Shown in pieces: positions 23,185-31,454 of a DNA stretch of 64,000 bases. A program made the translations under genes and the position numbers. Each line of letters begins with the position of its first letter. Position 1 is the stretch's first letter. The notes under the pieces are model-generated. The model was not told where the DNA came from. It saw only the letters and a list, made by a program, of their open reading frames with translations, and made no database searches. The DNA is from Ihuprevotella massiliensis (GTDB taxonomy: Bacteria; Bacteroidota; Bacteroidia; Bacteroidales; Bacteroidaceae): NCBI GenBank assembly GCA_900095835.1, contig LT608321.1, positions 1,477,085-1,541,084 on the forward strand, read 5' to 3'.

Positions 23185-23308
23185 CCTTTCATTTCCCGAT
23201 TGTTATCGATGGTTCTCGCATATCTTCAATGATACGCTTCGTTCTGTGCCCTCTATTACCTAGACGGGCAATCGCCCTCAAAAAACCTTGCAGAAAAACG
23301 GATTTACC

Positions 23309-24103
23309 ATGAAAAAGAAATTTATCTTTTTAGCTATCAACTTCATCTTTTCGTTGTGGCTTTATGGACAATCTCAGGATAGCATAGCGCACACTCTACT
23401 GGTGGCAGACTATGACTATACCTGTCATACCCTCAACGCTCAGGGAAGAGAAGTCGAAGTGAAACATGGGCTTACGACCCAAATAGCTCAACACCTAGCT
23501 TGCACCATGGGCTACAAGCGGCACAAGGGTGAGAACGACAAAAGCGAACAGTTGCTGTATGTACCCACCACTTGGCAAAACTACCCACAAGGACAAATGA
23601 CCTCGGTGGAAACTATCCCTCCTTACCAATATCTTACTACTGAAAAGATGCCATCCATGAAGTGGCAGCTTCTTGCTGATCGCGACACGATTTGTGGCTA
23701 CATTTGCCAAAAAGCTGAAGCCCAATATGGTGGAAGAAAGTGGATGGCATGGTTTGCAGAGCAACTCCCCAGCCATTTCGGACCTTGGCGACTCCAAGGA
23801 CTACCAGGATTGATTTTGCGGGCTGTATCAGACGATGGTATTCATCATTTTGAGTGTCGCAAAGTAGAGGCTGTCAAGGAGAAGATGAGCTATATTGTGC
23901 CAGAACGCAGCATTAAATGTGGGCGCAACAAATTTGTCCAACTGCGCAATCGATTGTTTGGCAACCCGAATTATCTTAGTAACCCAGCTTACTACATCAA
24001 AGCAGAAGAAATAGAAAGTATTACGGTTATGAATGGTACTATGATGATAGGTTCTTTGCCCATAGACATGAAACCTGCCCAATTTCAACCTCTAGACTTC
24101 TGA
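23309..24103 (+). CDS. GLPGLI family protein, secreted
   Basis: 264 residues from ATG 23309 (MKKKFIFLAINFIFSLWLYGQ), chosen because it gives a clean signal peptide. The family-naming motif GLPGLI is at residues 164-169 (WRLQGLPGLILRA), with the conserved 'Y-x-T-T-E-K...L-A-D-R-D-T-I-C-G-Y-x-C-Q-K-A' section before it (about 108-136). GLPGLI proteins are found only in Bacteroidetes, exported, and of unknown role; they are often encoded next to an outer-membrane TonB-type protein, as here (9 bases to the next gene). First host gene beside the prophage end. Confidence 0.9.
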   Translation: MKKKFIFLAINFIFSLWLYGQSQDSIAHTLLVADYDYTCHTLNAQGREVEVKHGLTTQIAQHLACTMGYKRHKGENDKSEQLLYVPTTWQNYPQGQMTSVETIPPYQYLTTEKMPSMKWQLLADRDTICGYICQKAEAQYGGRKWMAWFAEQLPSHFGPWRLQGLPGLILRAVSDDGIHHFECRKVEAVKEKMSYIVPERSIKCGRNKFVQLRNRLFGNPNYLSNPAYYIKAEEIESITVMNGTMMIGSLPIDMKPAQFQPLDF

Positions 24104-24112
24104 TTAGGTACG

Positions 24113-26752
24113 ATGCAAAGACTCTTGTTGGCGATGCTCTTGACTTTAAGTCAATTCACAGCTTTTGCTCAGACCCTCCCCACAAGTATAAAGGGGGTTG
24201 TGCGCTGCGGGAAAACTCCTGTGGAAGGAAGCATCGTGGCGCTGCTCCAACCTTCAGACTCATCGGTCGTAGCCTATGCAATGACCAATAAACAAGGATT
24301 CTATCAACTACAAACGACAACCTCGCTCAGTGAGCTCTTGATTAAGGTGACTGGATTTGGCATTAAGAGGCAGCTGTCTCCCATAAAAAACCAGACACAA
24401 ACTTTCGATTTTTCAGTCGAGAAAGAGGACATCAAGTTGCGAGAAGCAGTGGTGAAATCGCAAAAAATATGTGGTAATCGAGATACTCTCAACTATCTAG
24501 TTTCGGCTTATCTCAAGGACTATGATCGAACAATCGCTGATGTGCTCCGCAAGCTGCCAGGCATCACCATAGAAGACAATGGCAATATAAAATACCAAGG
24601 CACTCCCATCAACCATTTCTACATTGAAAATCTAGATATGCTGCAAGGTCGTTACAACCTTGCTACACAAAGCATCAAGGCAGAAGATGTGGCGACGGTA
24701 CAGGTGTTGGAGAATCACGAACATGCTCATGCTCTACAAGATCAAATGCCCTCTGCGAATGCAGCCATCAACCTAAAACTCAAGAATAAAGCCAAAGGCA
24801 TTTGGAGCCAATCGGTCGAAGTAGGGAGTGGGGCTTACGCTGAGGGAATGCTGTGGAAGGGAACCGCACGAGCTATGTACTTTGGCAAAGCTCAGCAACA
24901 CCTCTTGCAATACAGCGGCGACAACATGGGCAATGGACTCGATGCTGCATTAGCGCACTATGGGATTTCAGCTAACACTAACCGGCACATGATGGATTTG
25001 GTGAAACACGCTACCCCTGCCATTGGTAATAGCTGGTTGGGTTACCAACATGGGCTACATCTCAACAATCTGGCAAAGCTCACAGACAGTGCAACCATCT
25101 ATTATAATTTCAATTATAGCTACAACCTATCGAGAGGGAGTTCTTTCGCACAAACTCGTTATCTATTGCCTGATGCCTCACAGTTGTTGCTCCGTGAAAA
25201 CATAGCCGACCGCACGCACACAAACACGGCTGATCTACAACTCACCTACGAGAAGAACCTCCAACGCAACTTTCTCTATAACTCGTTCTCCTTGTTAGGA
25301 CAATGGGAAGAAGGGAAAGGGGATATTCTGTCAGAGTATCGAAATTCTCTGGCACTATCTCTAGGAACTCAGAAAGCTACGGCTATCCAACAAGCGCTGC
25401 ACTATCGATCACTTGGGCTGCTCAATCGCACACGCTGGGTGCATCGCACCTCTAAGGGAAGAGGATTTGAATGGAACTCCACCCAGAGCTTTTCATCATC
25501 TCCTCAGGCACTCACCATCGGCGGCGACATGCGGGCAAGACAGGACGTGGATTTAACCACAATTTTCACGTCTAACAAAGTGGAACTACTACAAAACCTT
25601 CGCACCCGAAATTGGACATTGTCTGGGACGGCGCATTTTGATGCAACCTATACGGCAGCCACCACTTCCCTATCACACCCCGATGCGCTCATCGCTCCTC
25701 ATGGACACTTGACTCACTTACAGACCATCGTGGGTGTTGGACCAGTGCTCAACTACACCAAAGGGAGCTTTCAATCTACGCTGAAACTTCCCTTTACCTT
25801 TCACTACACGGCTTTAGACAATAACCAGATAGTCGAAGAAATCACTGATGCACATCGTCTGCAAGCGAGATTTCTACCTTCATGGTCATTATTATGGAAG
25901 GTTACGAACGAGACGACTTTCAACGCGAAAGCAGACTATACTGCACAAGAAACGAGTTGGGATAGATTATTGACCGCCAATGTGATGCAGAATTATAAGA
26001 ATTTGTCTCGCTATCGTGCACTACTCCACGACAATCACAAGGCAAGTGCGCAGTTTGTCATAACTTATAAAGATCTTTTCAATGGTCTCTTTGCCCATCT
26101 CAAGGGAAACTGGAATCGCATGTGGAGCAACATCGCCTATGGCACTACTTTAGATGCGCAGGCGCATACGGTGGTTGAAGCTGCCTACAGACCAAATCAT
26201 AGCCATCAATACTCAATTACGGCTTATGGGCGCAAAGATATAGATTGGCAAACGCTACAATGCGAACTATCTGCTACTGGCGGTCGAGGAGAAAGGGAAA
26301 TGCTACTGCAATCATCGCTCCTCACTTACCACACCACCAGTTATGTGCTGAGAGGTGCGCTCAGTTTTGACCTCTTCAATGGCTGTCGTATGGACTACAA
26401 TGCCACATGGCAACACCATCGTTCGAAGACTACTTTCCACACCTTCACTACTAGTGATTTAGAACAACGCGCAAACCTTCATCTGAGGCTTTGGCCTTCG
26501 CGCATGTTTCTAAAGCTACACATGAGTCATACACATAATAATCATTTAGGAACTGAGCAGAAAGACTTTTATTTTATAGGAGGAGAACTGAAATTTAAGC
26601 TATCTAAGGGGATAGAACTACAACTCAACGGAGATAATCTCTCTAACACGCGCTCACTGATTACGCATTCGCTTGAGGAACTAGAAGAAGTTCACACGAT
26701 TTATCATCTCCGTCCATTGTCCATCTCCCTCACTGCTCACATCAATCTTTAG
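24113..26752 (+). CDS. TonB-dependent receptor-like outer membrane protein
   Basis: 879 residues with signal peptide (MQRLLLAMLLTLSQFTAFAQ). A carboxypeptidase-regulatory-like beta domain spans about residues 24-105 (IKGVVRCGKTPVEGSIVALL). A plug-like region follows (TIADVLRKLPGITIEDNGNIKYQGTPI, about 137-165), then a long beta-barrel of alternating residues to the end (LSISLTAHINL). This is the 'outer membrane beta-barrel family' that pairs with GLPGLI proteins. Lack of a clear TonB box means transport is not certain. Forms an operon with 23309-24103. The end is followed by a terminator hairpin. Confidence 0.85.
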   Translation: MQRLLLAMLLTLSQFTAFAQTLPTSIKGVVRCGKTPVEGSIVALLQPSDSSVVAYAMTNKQGFYQLQTTTSLSELLIKVTGFGIKRQLSPIKNQTQTFDFSVEKEDIKLREAVVKSQKICGNRDTLNYLVSAYLKDYDRTIADVLRKLPGITIEDNGNIKYQGTPINHFYIENLDMLQGRYNLATQSIKAEDVATVQVLENHEHAHALQDQMPSANAAINLKLKNKAKGIWSQSVEVGSGAYAEGMLWKGTARAMYFGKAQQHLLQYSGDNMGNGLDAALAHYGISANTNRHMMDLVKHATPAIGNSWLGYQHGLHLNNLAKLTDSATIYYNFNYSYNLSRGSSFAQTRYLLPDASQLLLRENIADRTHTNTADLQLTYEKNLQRNFLYNSFSLLGQWEEGKGDILSEYRNSLALSLGTQKATAIQQALHYRSLGLLNRTRWVHRTSKGRGFEWNSTQSFSSSPQALTIGGDMRARQDVDLTTIFTSNKVELLQNLRTRNWTLSGTAHFDATYTAATTSLSHPDALIAPHGHLTHLQTIVGVGPVLNYTKGSFQSTLKLPFTFHYTALDNNQIVEEITDAHRLQARFLPSWSLLWKVTNETTFNAKADYTAQETSWDRLLTANVMQNYKNLSRYRALLHDNHKASAQFVITYKDLFNGLFAHLKGNWNRMWSNIAYGTTLDAQAHTVVEAAYRPNHSHQYSITAYGRKDIDWQTLQCELSATGGRGEREMLLQSSLLTYHTTSYVLRGALSFDLFNGCRMDYNATWQHHRSKTTFHTFTTSDLEQRANLHLRLWPSRMFLKLHMSHTHNNHLGTEQKDFYFIGGELKFKLSKGIELQLNGDNLSNTRSLITHSLEELEEVHTIYHLRPLSISLTAHINL

Positions 26753-26804
26753 GCAAAGCCGAAAACTTAAACCAAAATCGGTCGTTAGACCGTTATAACG
26801 CAAA

Positions 26805-26833
26805 CAACGCAGCCCCAAAAAGGAGCTGCGTTG
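26805..26833. terminator. Terminator between convergent genes
   Basis: CAACGCAGC 26805-26813 and GCTGCGTTG 26825-26833, perfect 9 bp with an 11-base loop, between the TonB-type gene and the convergent threonine dehydrogenase gene. Confidence 0.65.
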
Positions 26834-26870
26834 CTACTAACAAACAAATAACATTATGAATGTTATGGGG

Positions 26871-27824
26871 TTACCCTAATTTGGCTCGGAGGTTCTTGAG
26901 CATATCTGTGGTCATGGTGTCGAGATCGAACTGGGGTTTCCAGTCCCACTCTGCACGAGCGGCAGAATCATCGAGGCTGTTGGGCCATGAGTTGGCAATA
27001 GATTGCTTGAGCGCATCCACTTGGTATTCCATTTCAAATCCAGGCACTTGCTTTTGGATAGCAGCGAGGATTTGGTTAGGTTCAAAGCTCATGGCTGCGA
27101 TGTTGAAGCTATTGCGGTGAATGAGACGATCGGGGTTGGCTTCCATGAGTTGTACGCAAGCATTCAAAGCATCGGGCATATACATCATGTCCATGTAGGT
27201 GCCAGCACCGATGGGGCAGATAAACTTTTCGCCCTTCACTGCAGAATAGTAGATGTCTACCGCGTAGTCTGTGGTGCCACCTCCAGGAGGAGTGACGTAG
27301 GAAATAAGTCCTGGGAAACGCACCGAGCGAGTGTCAACGCCATACTTGCGGAAATAGTAGTCAGAGAGCAACTCAGTGGTCACCTTGGTGACACCATAGA
27401 TGCTGCGAGGACGCTGGATGGTGTCTTGGGGAGTGTTGTCGGCAGGAGTTTCAGGACCGAAGCAAGCGATGGAAGAGGGAGTGAAGACCGAGCAACCGTT
27501 TTGACGCGCTACTTCGAGGACATTCCAAAGACCATCTACACCGATTTTCCAAGCCAACTGGGGTTTACCTTCGGCAACAACAGAAAGGAGGGCAGCGAGG
27601 TTGAACATGGCATCAATCTGATACTTCTTCACCACAGCATCCAAACAAGCAGCGTCAGTGACGTCGCAAATGGCTGCAGGACCTGATTCGAGGAGGACAC
27701 CTTGGGGCTCAGCACCCTTGATGTAGCCACACACCACAGCATCATTGCCATAGATGCTGCGCAGTTTCATGGTGAGTTCTGAGCCTATTTGCCCAGTGGC
27801 ACCGATGACCAAAATCTTTTTCAT
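26871..27824 (-). CDS. L-threonine 3-dehydrogenase, SDR (epimerase-like) type
   Basis: 317 residues, extended SDR fold. NAD-binding ILVIGATGQIGSELT at residues 4-18, FNLAALLSVVAEGKP, catalytic Ser in FTPSSIACFGP and Tyr/Lys in RSIYGVTKVTTEL (about 141-153), then VRFPGLISYVTPPGGGTTDYAVDIY, a signature of epimerase-like threonine dehydrogenases. It oxidises L-threonine to 2-amino-3-ketobutyrate with NAD+. The partner ligase gene (28164-29351) lies divergently next to it, strongly supporting this over a sugar epimerase. Promoter visible at 27927-27957. Confidence 0.88.
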   Translation of the reverse strand: MKKILVIGATGQIGSELTMKLRSIYGNDAVVCGYIKGAEPQGVLLESGPAAICDVTDAACLDAVVKKYQIDAMFNLAALLSVVAEGKPQLAWKIGVDGLWNVLEVARQNGCSVFTPSSIACFGPETPADNTPQDTIQRPRSIYGVTKVTTELLSDYYFRKYGVDTRSVRFPGLISYVTPPGGGTTDYAVDIYYSAVKGEKFICPIGAGTYMDMMYMPDALNACVQLMEANPDRLIHRNSFNIAAMSFEPNQILAAIQKQVPGFEMEYQVDALKQSIANSWPNSLDDSAARAEWDWKPQFDLDTMTTDMLKNLRAKLG

Positions 27825-27926
27825 TGAAATGGATAAGAGATAAACGTGAGAAGGTTATGAGTGACTGTCGTACCTCCTGCCTAAAAATGCACAGAAGGAG
27901 CGGCGAAGTTATCAATTTTGCAAAGG

Positions 27927-27957
27927 CAAAGTTACAGCTTGCCTATAGATATACAAA
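27927..27957 (-). promoter_or_regulatory. Promoter of threonine dehydrogenase gene
   Basis: On the - strand TTTG (27957-27954), 19-base spacer, TAACTTTG (27934-27927): near-perfect Bacteroidetes promoter, start near 27920, about 95 bases before the ATG. Confidence 0.65.
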
Positions 27958-28103
27958 AGAAAATACGGCATTTTTTTTCAGAAAACCACCCTTTCTTAGG
28001 AAATATGCAGGATTTATGCAGAAGAAGGTCGGTTTTGTCGTAAAAACGGCAATACATGCAATATTTTCACGCGAAGAAGGGGTGGATATCTAGAGATTTT
28101 CAC

Positions 28104-28111
28104 TACCTTTG
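28104..28111 (+). promoter_or_regulatory. -7 box of KBL gene
   Basis: TACCTTTG, about 50 bases before the start codon at 28164. No clear -33 element is seen about 20 bases upstream. Confidence 0.5.
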
Positions 28112-28163
28112 TCGCATCATTTAATCAACCCATGCGACGGAGTGTTCCGCCCAATCTCAAACT

Positions 28164-29351
28164 ATGTACGGTAAATTTCAGCAACACCTCCAATCTGAGC
28201 TAGCTGCTATCCGCGAAGCTGGCCTCTACAAGAACGAACGTCTCATCGAAGGACCTCAACAAGCCGAGATCAACGTGGGCGGAAAGACAGTGCTCAACTT
28301 CTGTGCCAACAACTATCTTGGACTTTCCAATCATCCTCGCCTCATCCAGGCAGCTAAGGATGCAATGGACGCCCGTGGTTATGGTATGTCTTCTGTGCGC
28401 TTCATCTGCGGAACACAAGATATGCACAAAGAACTCGAAGCTGCCGTTTCTCGCTTCTTCAAGACTGACGATGCTATCCTCTATGCTGCTTGCTTCGACG
28501 CAAACGGTGGTGTGTTTGAACCGCTGCTCACTGCAGAAGATGCCATCATCTCCGACGCACTCAACCACGCTTCTATCATCGACGGTGTGCGCCTTTGCAA
28601 AGCTAAGCGCTATCGCTATGCCAACGCCGACATGGAAGACCTCGAACGCCAACTCCAAGCTGCGCAAGAGCAACGCTTCCGCATCATCGTGACCGATGGT
28701 GTGTTCTCCATGGACGGTAATGTGGCACCAGTAGACAAGATTTGCGACCTCGCAGAAAAATATGACGCGCTGGTGATGGTAGACGAAAGTCACTCTGCTG
28801 GTGTCGTTGGTGCGACTGGTCGTGGTGTTTCAGAATTCTTCAACACCTACGGACGTGTAGACATCTACACTGGCACACTCGGTAAGGCATTTGGTGGTGC
28901 TGTGGGTGGTTTCACCACTGCACGCCAAGAAATCATCGATATGCTCCGCCAACGCAGCCGTCCTTACCTCTTCTCTAACTCTATTCCCCCTTCAGTGGTG
29001 GGCGCTGGCATCGAAATGTTCAAGATTCTCGATGAAAGCAACGAAATTCACGACCATCTCGTAGAGAATGTGGAATATTTCCGCACGAAGATGTTGGCTG
29101 CTGGCTTCGACATCAAACCAACACAAAGTGCTATTTGCGCAGTGATGCTCTACGATGCAAAACTCTCTCAAGACTACGCAGCTCGCTTGCAAGACGAGGG
29201 CATCTACGTGACTGGTTTCTACTATCCCGTAGTGCCTAAGGGCGAAGCACGCATCCGTGTGCAGATTTCTGCTGGTCACACTCGCGAACACCTCGATCGC
29301 TGCATCGAGGCTTTCGTAAAGGTGGGCAAAGAACTCGGTGTGTTGAAGTAA
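28164..29351 (+). CDS. kbl: 2-amino-3-ketobutyrate CoA ligase (glycine C-acetyltransferase)
   Basis: 395 residues, the usual length for the alpha-oxoamine synthase family. [19 protein letters not shown] (about 49-67), [36 protein letters not shown] (PLP-binding Asp/His, about 210-225) and [15 protein letters not shown], whose Lys forms the Schiff base with PLP. It converts 2-amino-3-ketobutyrate and CoA to glycine and acetyl-CoA. With the divergent dehydrogenase it makes the threonine-to-glycine pathway. Codon use looks highly expressed. Confidence 0.95.
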   Translation: MYGKFQQHLQSELAAIREAGLYKNERLIEGPQQAEINVGGKTVLNFCANNYLGLSNHPRLIQAAKDAMDARGYGMSSVRFICGTQDMHKELEAAVSRFFKTDDAILYAACFDANGGVFEPLLTAEDAIISDALNHASIIDGVRLCKAKRYRYANADMEDLERQLQAAQEQRFRIIVTDGVFSMDGNVAPVDKICDLAEKYDALVMVDESHSAGVVGATGRGVSEFFNTYGRVDIYTGTLGKAFGGAVGGFTTARQEIIDMLRQRSRPYLFSNSIPPSVVGAGIEMFKILDESNEIHDHLVENVEYFRTKMLAAGFDIKPTQSAICAVMLYDAKLSQDYAARLQDEGIYVTGFYYPVVPKGEARIRVQISAGHTREHLDRCIEAFVKVGKELGVLK

Positions 29352-29404
29352 ATCATCGCTATCAACGCTGAGAAGAACAATTTTTCTTCTCATTTGCTAC
29401 AATT

Positions 29405-29440
29405 ATTCAGCCCAGTAACCGTTTTGTTACTGGGCTGAAT
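29405..29440 (+). terminator. Terminator after kbl
   Basis: Perfect 15-bp stem, ATTCAGCCCAGTAAC 29405-29419 and its complement 29426-29440, loop CGTTTT. The right arm overlaps the first possible ATG (29439) of the next frame, which argues for a later start there. Confidence 0.75.
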
Positions 29441-29501
29441 GCTATTCTATCCTCGAAGTTCCCCTACTCCAGGCGGCTCGATGATTACTCAAAATCCTAT
29501 T

Positions 29502-31067
29502 ATGTCTGATTCCACTTCCCAACAACGTGACGAAATGTCTCAAAATCCTGAGGAAAAAAGTCATCTTCGTGACGAAGCCTCCATCGCTCGCGTACTCAAG
29601 TACACGGGACTCTTTGGTGGTGTGCAAGTGATTTATGCACTCATCTCGATTGTGCGCAATAAAATCACAGCTGTGCTCTTGGGACTCACCGGAATGGGAC
29701 TCATTGAGAACTACAACCGCACGGCAGAATTTCTTGGGGCGAGCACCAACCTCGGCATTGCCTTTAGCGCAGTACAACATCTGGCACGCCTGCACAGTGC
29801 TGGGCACACACGTGCCATCCAATATTACGCCACACTCGTGCGCAGTTGGGCCATGCTCTCTGCATGTCTAGGTTTTGTGGTGACGCTCTTCTTTGCTCCC
29901 TTAGCCTCTGCCCTCTTGTGGGACGACTGGCGCAATGTGCTTAGCATCGCAGCCGTGGCGCCCATCGTGGCATTGAGTGCACTGAGTGGGGGTGAAATGG
30001 CAATTCTCAAAGGGCTGGGCCGCGTGAAAAGCATCGCCTTACTCTCCCTCCTCACTGCCTTGGCAACGCTCCTCATCACCACAGCCGCTTATCTGTTGTG
30101 GGGCTTGTCGGGGGTGCTTCCTGCACTTTGTCTCTCTGCTTTGGGGCAACTACTCCTGACCCTCCACATGAGCCATCGTGTAGTGCCCTACCGCGTGCAG
30201 TTGCGCTCGTGGAGTTTCTTGAAACGGGGATGGAAAATCGTACAACTCGGACTCGCCTATGCCATTGCAGGCTTCATCATGATGGGTGGCGAGTGGATAG
30301 TACGCATTATCATCATGAGATTTTCGCCCTTCACCGAACCTATACAAAGACTAGAGGCGGTGGGCATCTATGCTGCTGGCTTTGCACTCACAGTTTCTTA
30401 CTCACGCTTGCTCTTTACGGCAATGGATGCCGACTATTTTCCGCGCCTTTCTGCCGCTACCATCGATCGTACGCATCAAAATATAGCCGTCAACCGACAG
30501 ATTGACGTACTGGTGCAGTTGGCTACTCCTAGCATCCTGCTCTTTGCTGCCTTGCTTCCTTGGCTCGTCCGCCTACTCTATAGTTCAGCCTTTGCCACCG
30601 CGGCAACCATGGCTCACTATGCCCTACCTTATCTCTTTTTCAAAGCCATTGCCGTGCCCATCGGTTATCTGGCACTAGCGCATGCCCGCAGCCGCCTCTA
30701 CCTCTTAGTAGAAAGCTCCTACACCCTTTTCTTTGTTACCTCGATGGCGATTTGCTATACCCTTTGGAGCTATGCCGGCGCCGGCGCAGCACTCTCTATC
30801 GCCGATGCTCTTTATCTGGTGGTGACTTGGGCGATTTATGCCCATAAATTCGGTTTTTCGATGTCGCGCGACACCCTTCAGCGCACACTCGTCCAAAGTG
30901 GTTTCCTTTTCGCGGGATGGTTTTCACTGGGATTAGAGGTCCCCTTCCTTCGCTATGGTTTCGGAACACTGTTTTTTGCGATTTCTTGGGCTTATTCCCT
31001 GCGTTTCTTGCTCCATTCTACGGGCTTTTTTGCCCGCTTCTCCGCGCGCTTTCGCAAGAATTCATAA
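29502..31067 (+). CDS. Polysaccharide (O-antigen type) flippase, MOP superfamily
   Basis: 521 residues from ATG 29502 (MSDSTSQQRDEM). In-frame ATGs at 29481 and 29439 are alternatives; the last lies in the terminator hairpin. After a polar N-terminus of ~35 residues come about 12-14 hydrophobic helices (for example SIAAVAPIVALSALSGGEMAI, LGLAYAIAGFIMMGGEW). Wzx-like features include GLFGGVQVIYALISIVRNKITAVLLG and the central YAAGFALTVSYSRLLFTAMDADYFPRL. It would flip lipid-linked oligosaccharide across the inner membrane. It stands alone, not inside a visible glycan cluster, so the substrate is unknown. Confidence 0.8.
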   Translation: MSDSTSQQRDEMSQNPEEKSHLRDEASIARVLKYTGLFGGVQVIYALISIVRNKITAVLLGLTGMGLIENYNRTAEFLGASTNLGIAFSAVQHLARLHSAGHTRAIQYYATLVRSWAMLSACLGFVVTLFFAPLASALLWDDWRNVLSIAAVAPIVALSALSGGEMAILKGLGRVKSIALLSLLTALATLLITTAAYLLWGLSGVLPALCLSALGQLLLTLHMSHRVVPYRVQLRSWSFLKRGWKIVQLGLAYAIAGFIMMGGEWIVRIIIMRFSPFTEPIQRLEAVGIYAAGFALTVSYSRLLFTAMDADYFPRLSAATIDRTHQNIAVNRQIDVLVQLATPSILLFAALLPWLVRLLYSSAFATAATMAHYALPYLFFKAIAVPIGYLALAHARSRLYLLVESSYTLFFVTSMAICYTLWSYAGAGAALSIADALYLVVTWAIYAHKFGFSMSRDTLQRTLVQSGFLFAGWFSLGLEVPFLRYGFGTLFFAISWAYSLRFLLHSTGFFARFSARFRKNS

Positions 31068-31454
31068 CATTCCATCGAGCACGACAAAGTTATCCATTAT
31101 CGCACAAGACAGACAACTATTAAAATCGAAAGTTTTCTAAACAAAATCATAATACACTGATTTTCAACACACATCAGCAAATCACATCTACCAAAAGTTT
31201 TCCATTTTGAAAACCTATTGATTTCTAAGCACTTCCAAAAGGAAAGAGATTTTTGTTGAAATTTAGTCTGCAAAATAGTTGGAGAATTCAAAAATTCCCC
31301 TTACTTTTGCCATGAAAATCCACGCGAAGAGGAAATTCTATCCACAGTAATCTCAAAAAGTCTGATTCTCTCCTAATCTACGGCCAAGGTCGTATGCAAT
31401 CAGCTTGCTCCTACCTGATATAACGACAATCTTTTTTTATCTCTAGCTCCTGCC
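31068..31454. other. Upstream region of nrdD
   Basis: 387 bases between the flippase stop and nrdD. The AT-rich first part shows no gene. A promoter is seen at 31279-31309, leaving a leader of about 135 bases before the ATG at 31455. I see no NrdR-box pair or known riboswitch. Confidence 0.5.
31279..31309 (+). promoter_or_regulatory. Promoter of nrdD
   Basis: TTGG 31279-31282, 19-base spacer, TACTTTTG 31302-31309. The same layout as before gpmA, the decarboxylase operon and the prophage early operon. Confidence 0.6.

Larger units (their letters stand above)
22463..23308. other. Prophage left-end region, no gene
   Basis: 846 bases without a credible gene. It holds a 10-bp hairpin at 22592-22620, nine TGTAAC motifs between 22658 and 23184, a strong hairpin at 22770-22813, and then the leader of the host GLPGLI gene. 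The prophage/host boundary must lie here, most probably beyond the last TGTAAC motif, but I cannot place the terminal dinucleotide or target duplication because the other prophage end is outside the window. A 47-codon frame at 22541-22684 is not convincing. Confidence 0.6.

Noticed and set aside
1-23200. Tyrosine or serine integrase for the prophage
   Set aside because: None found; the MuA/MuB-like pair explains integration.
26871-27824. UDP-glucose 4-epimerase
   Set aside because: The TPPGGGTTDYAVDIY segment and the adjacent kbl gene point to SDR-type threonine dehydrogenase.
27824-28093. + strand open frame of 89 codons between the two threonine genes
   Set aside because: Covers the divergent promoter region, AT-rich, Lys/Phe-rich product without family features.
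29439-29501. Earlier start for the flippase at 29439
   Set aside because: The ATG lies in the kbl terminator stem and the extra residues are not typical; 29502 or 29481 preferred.
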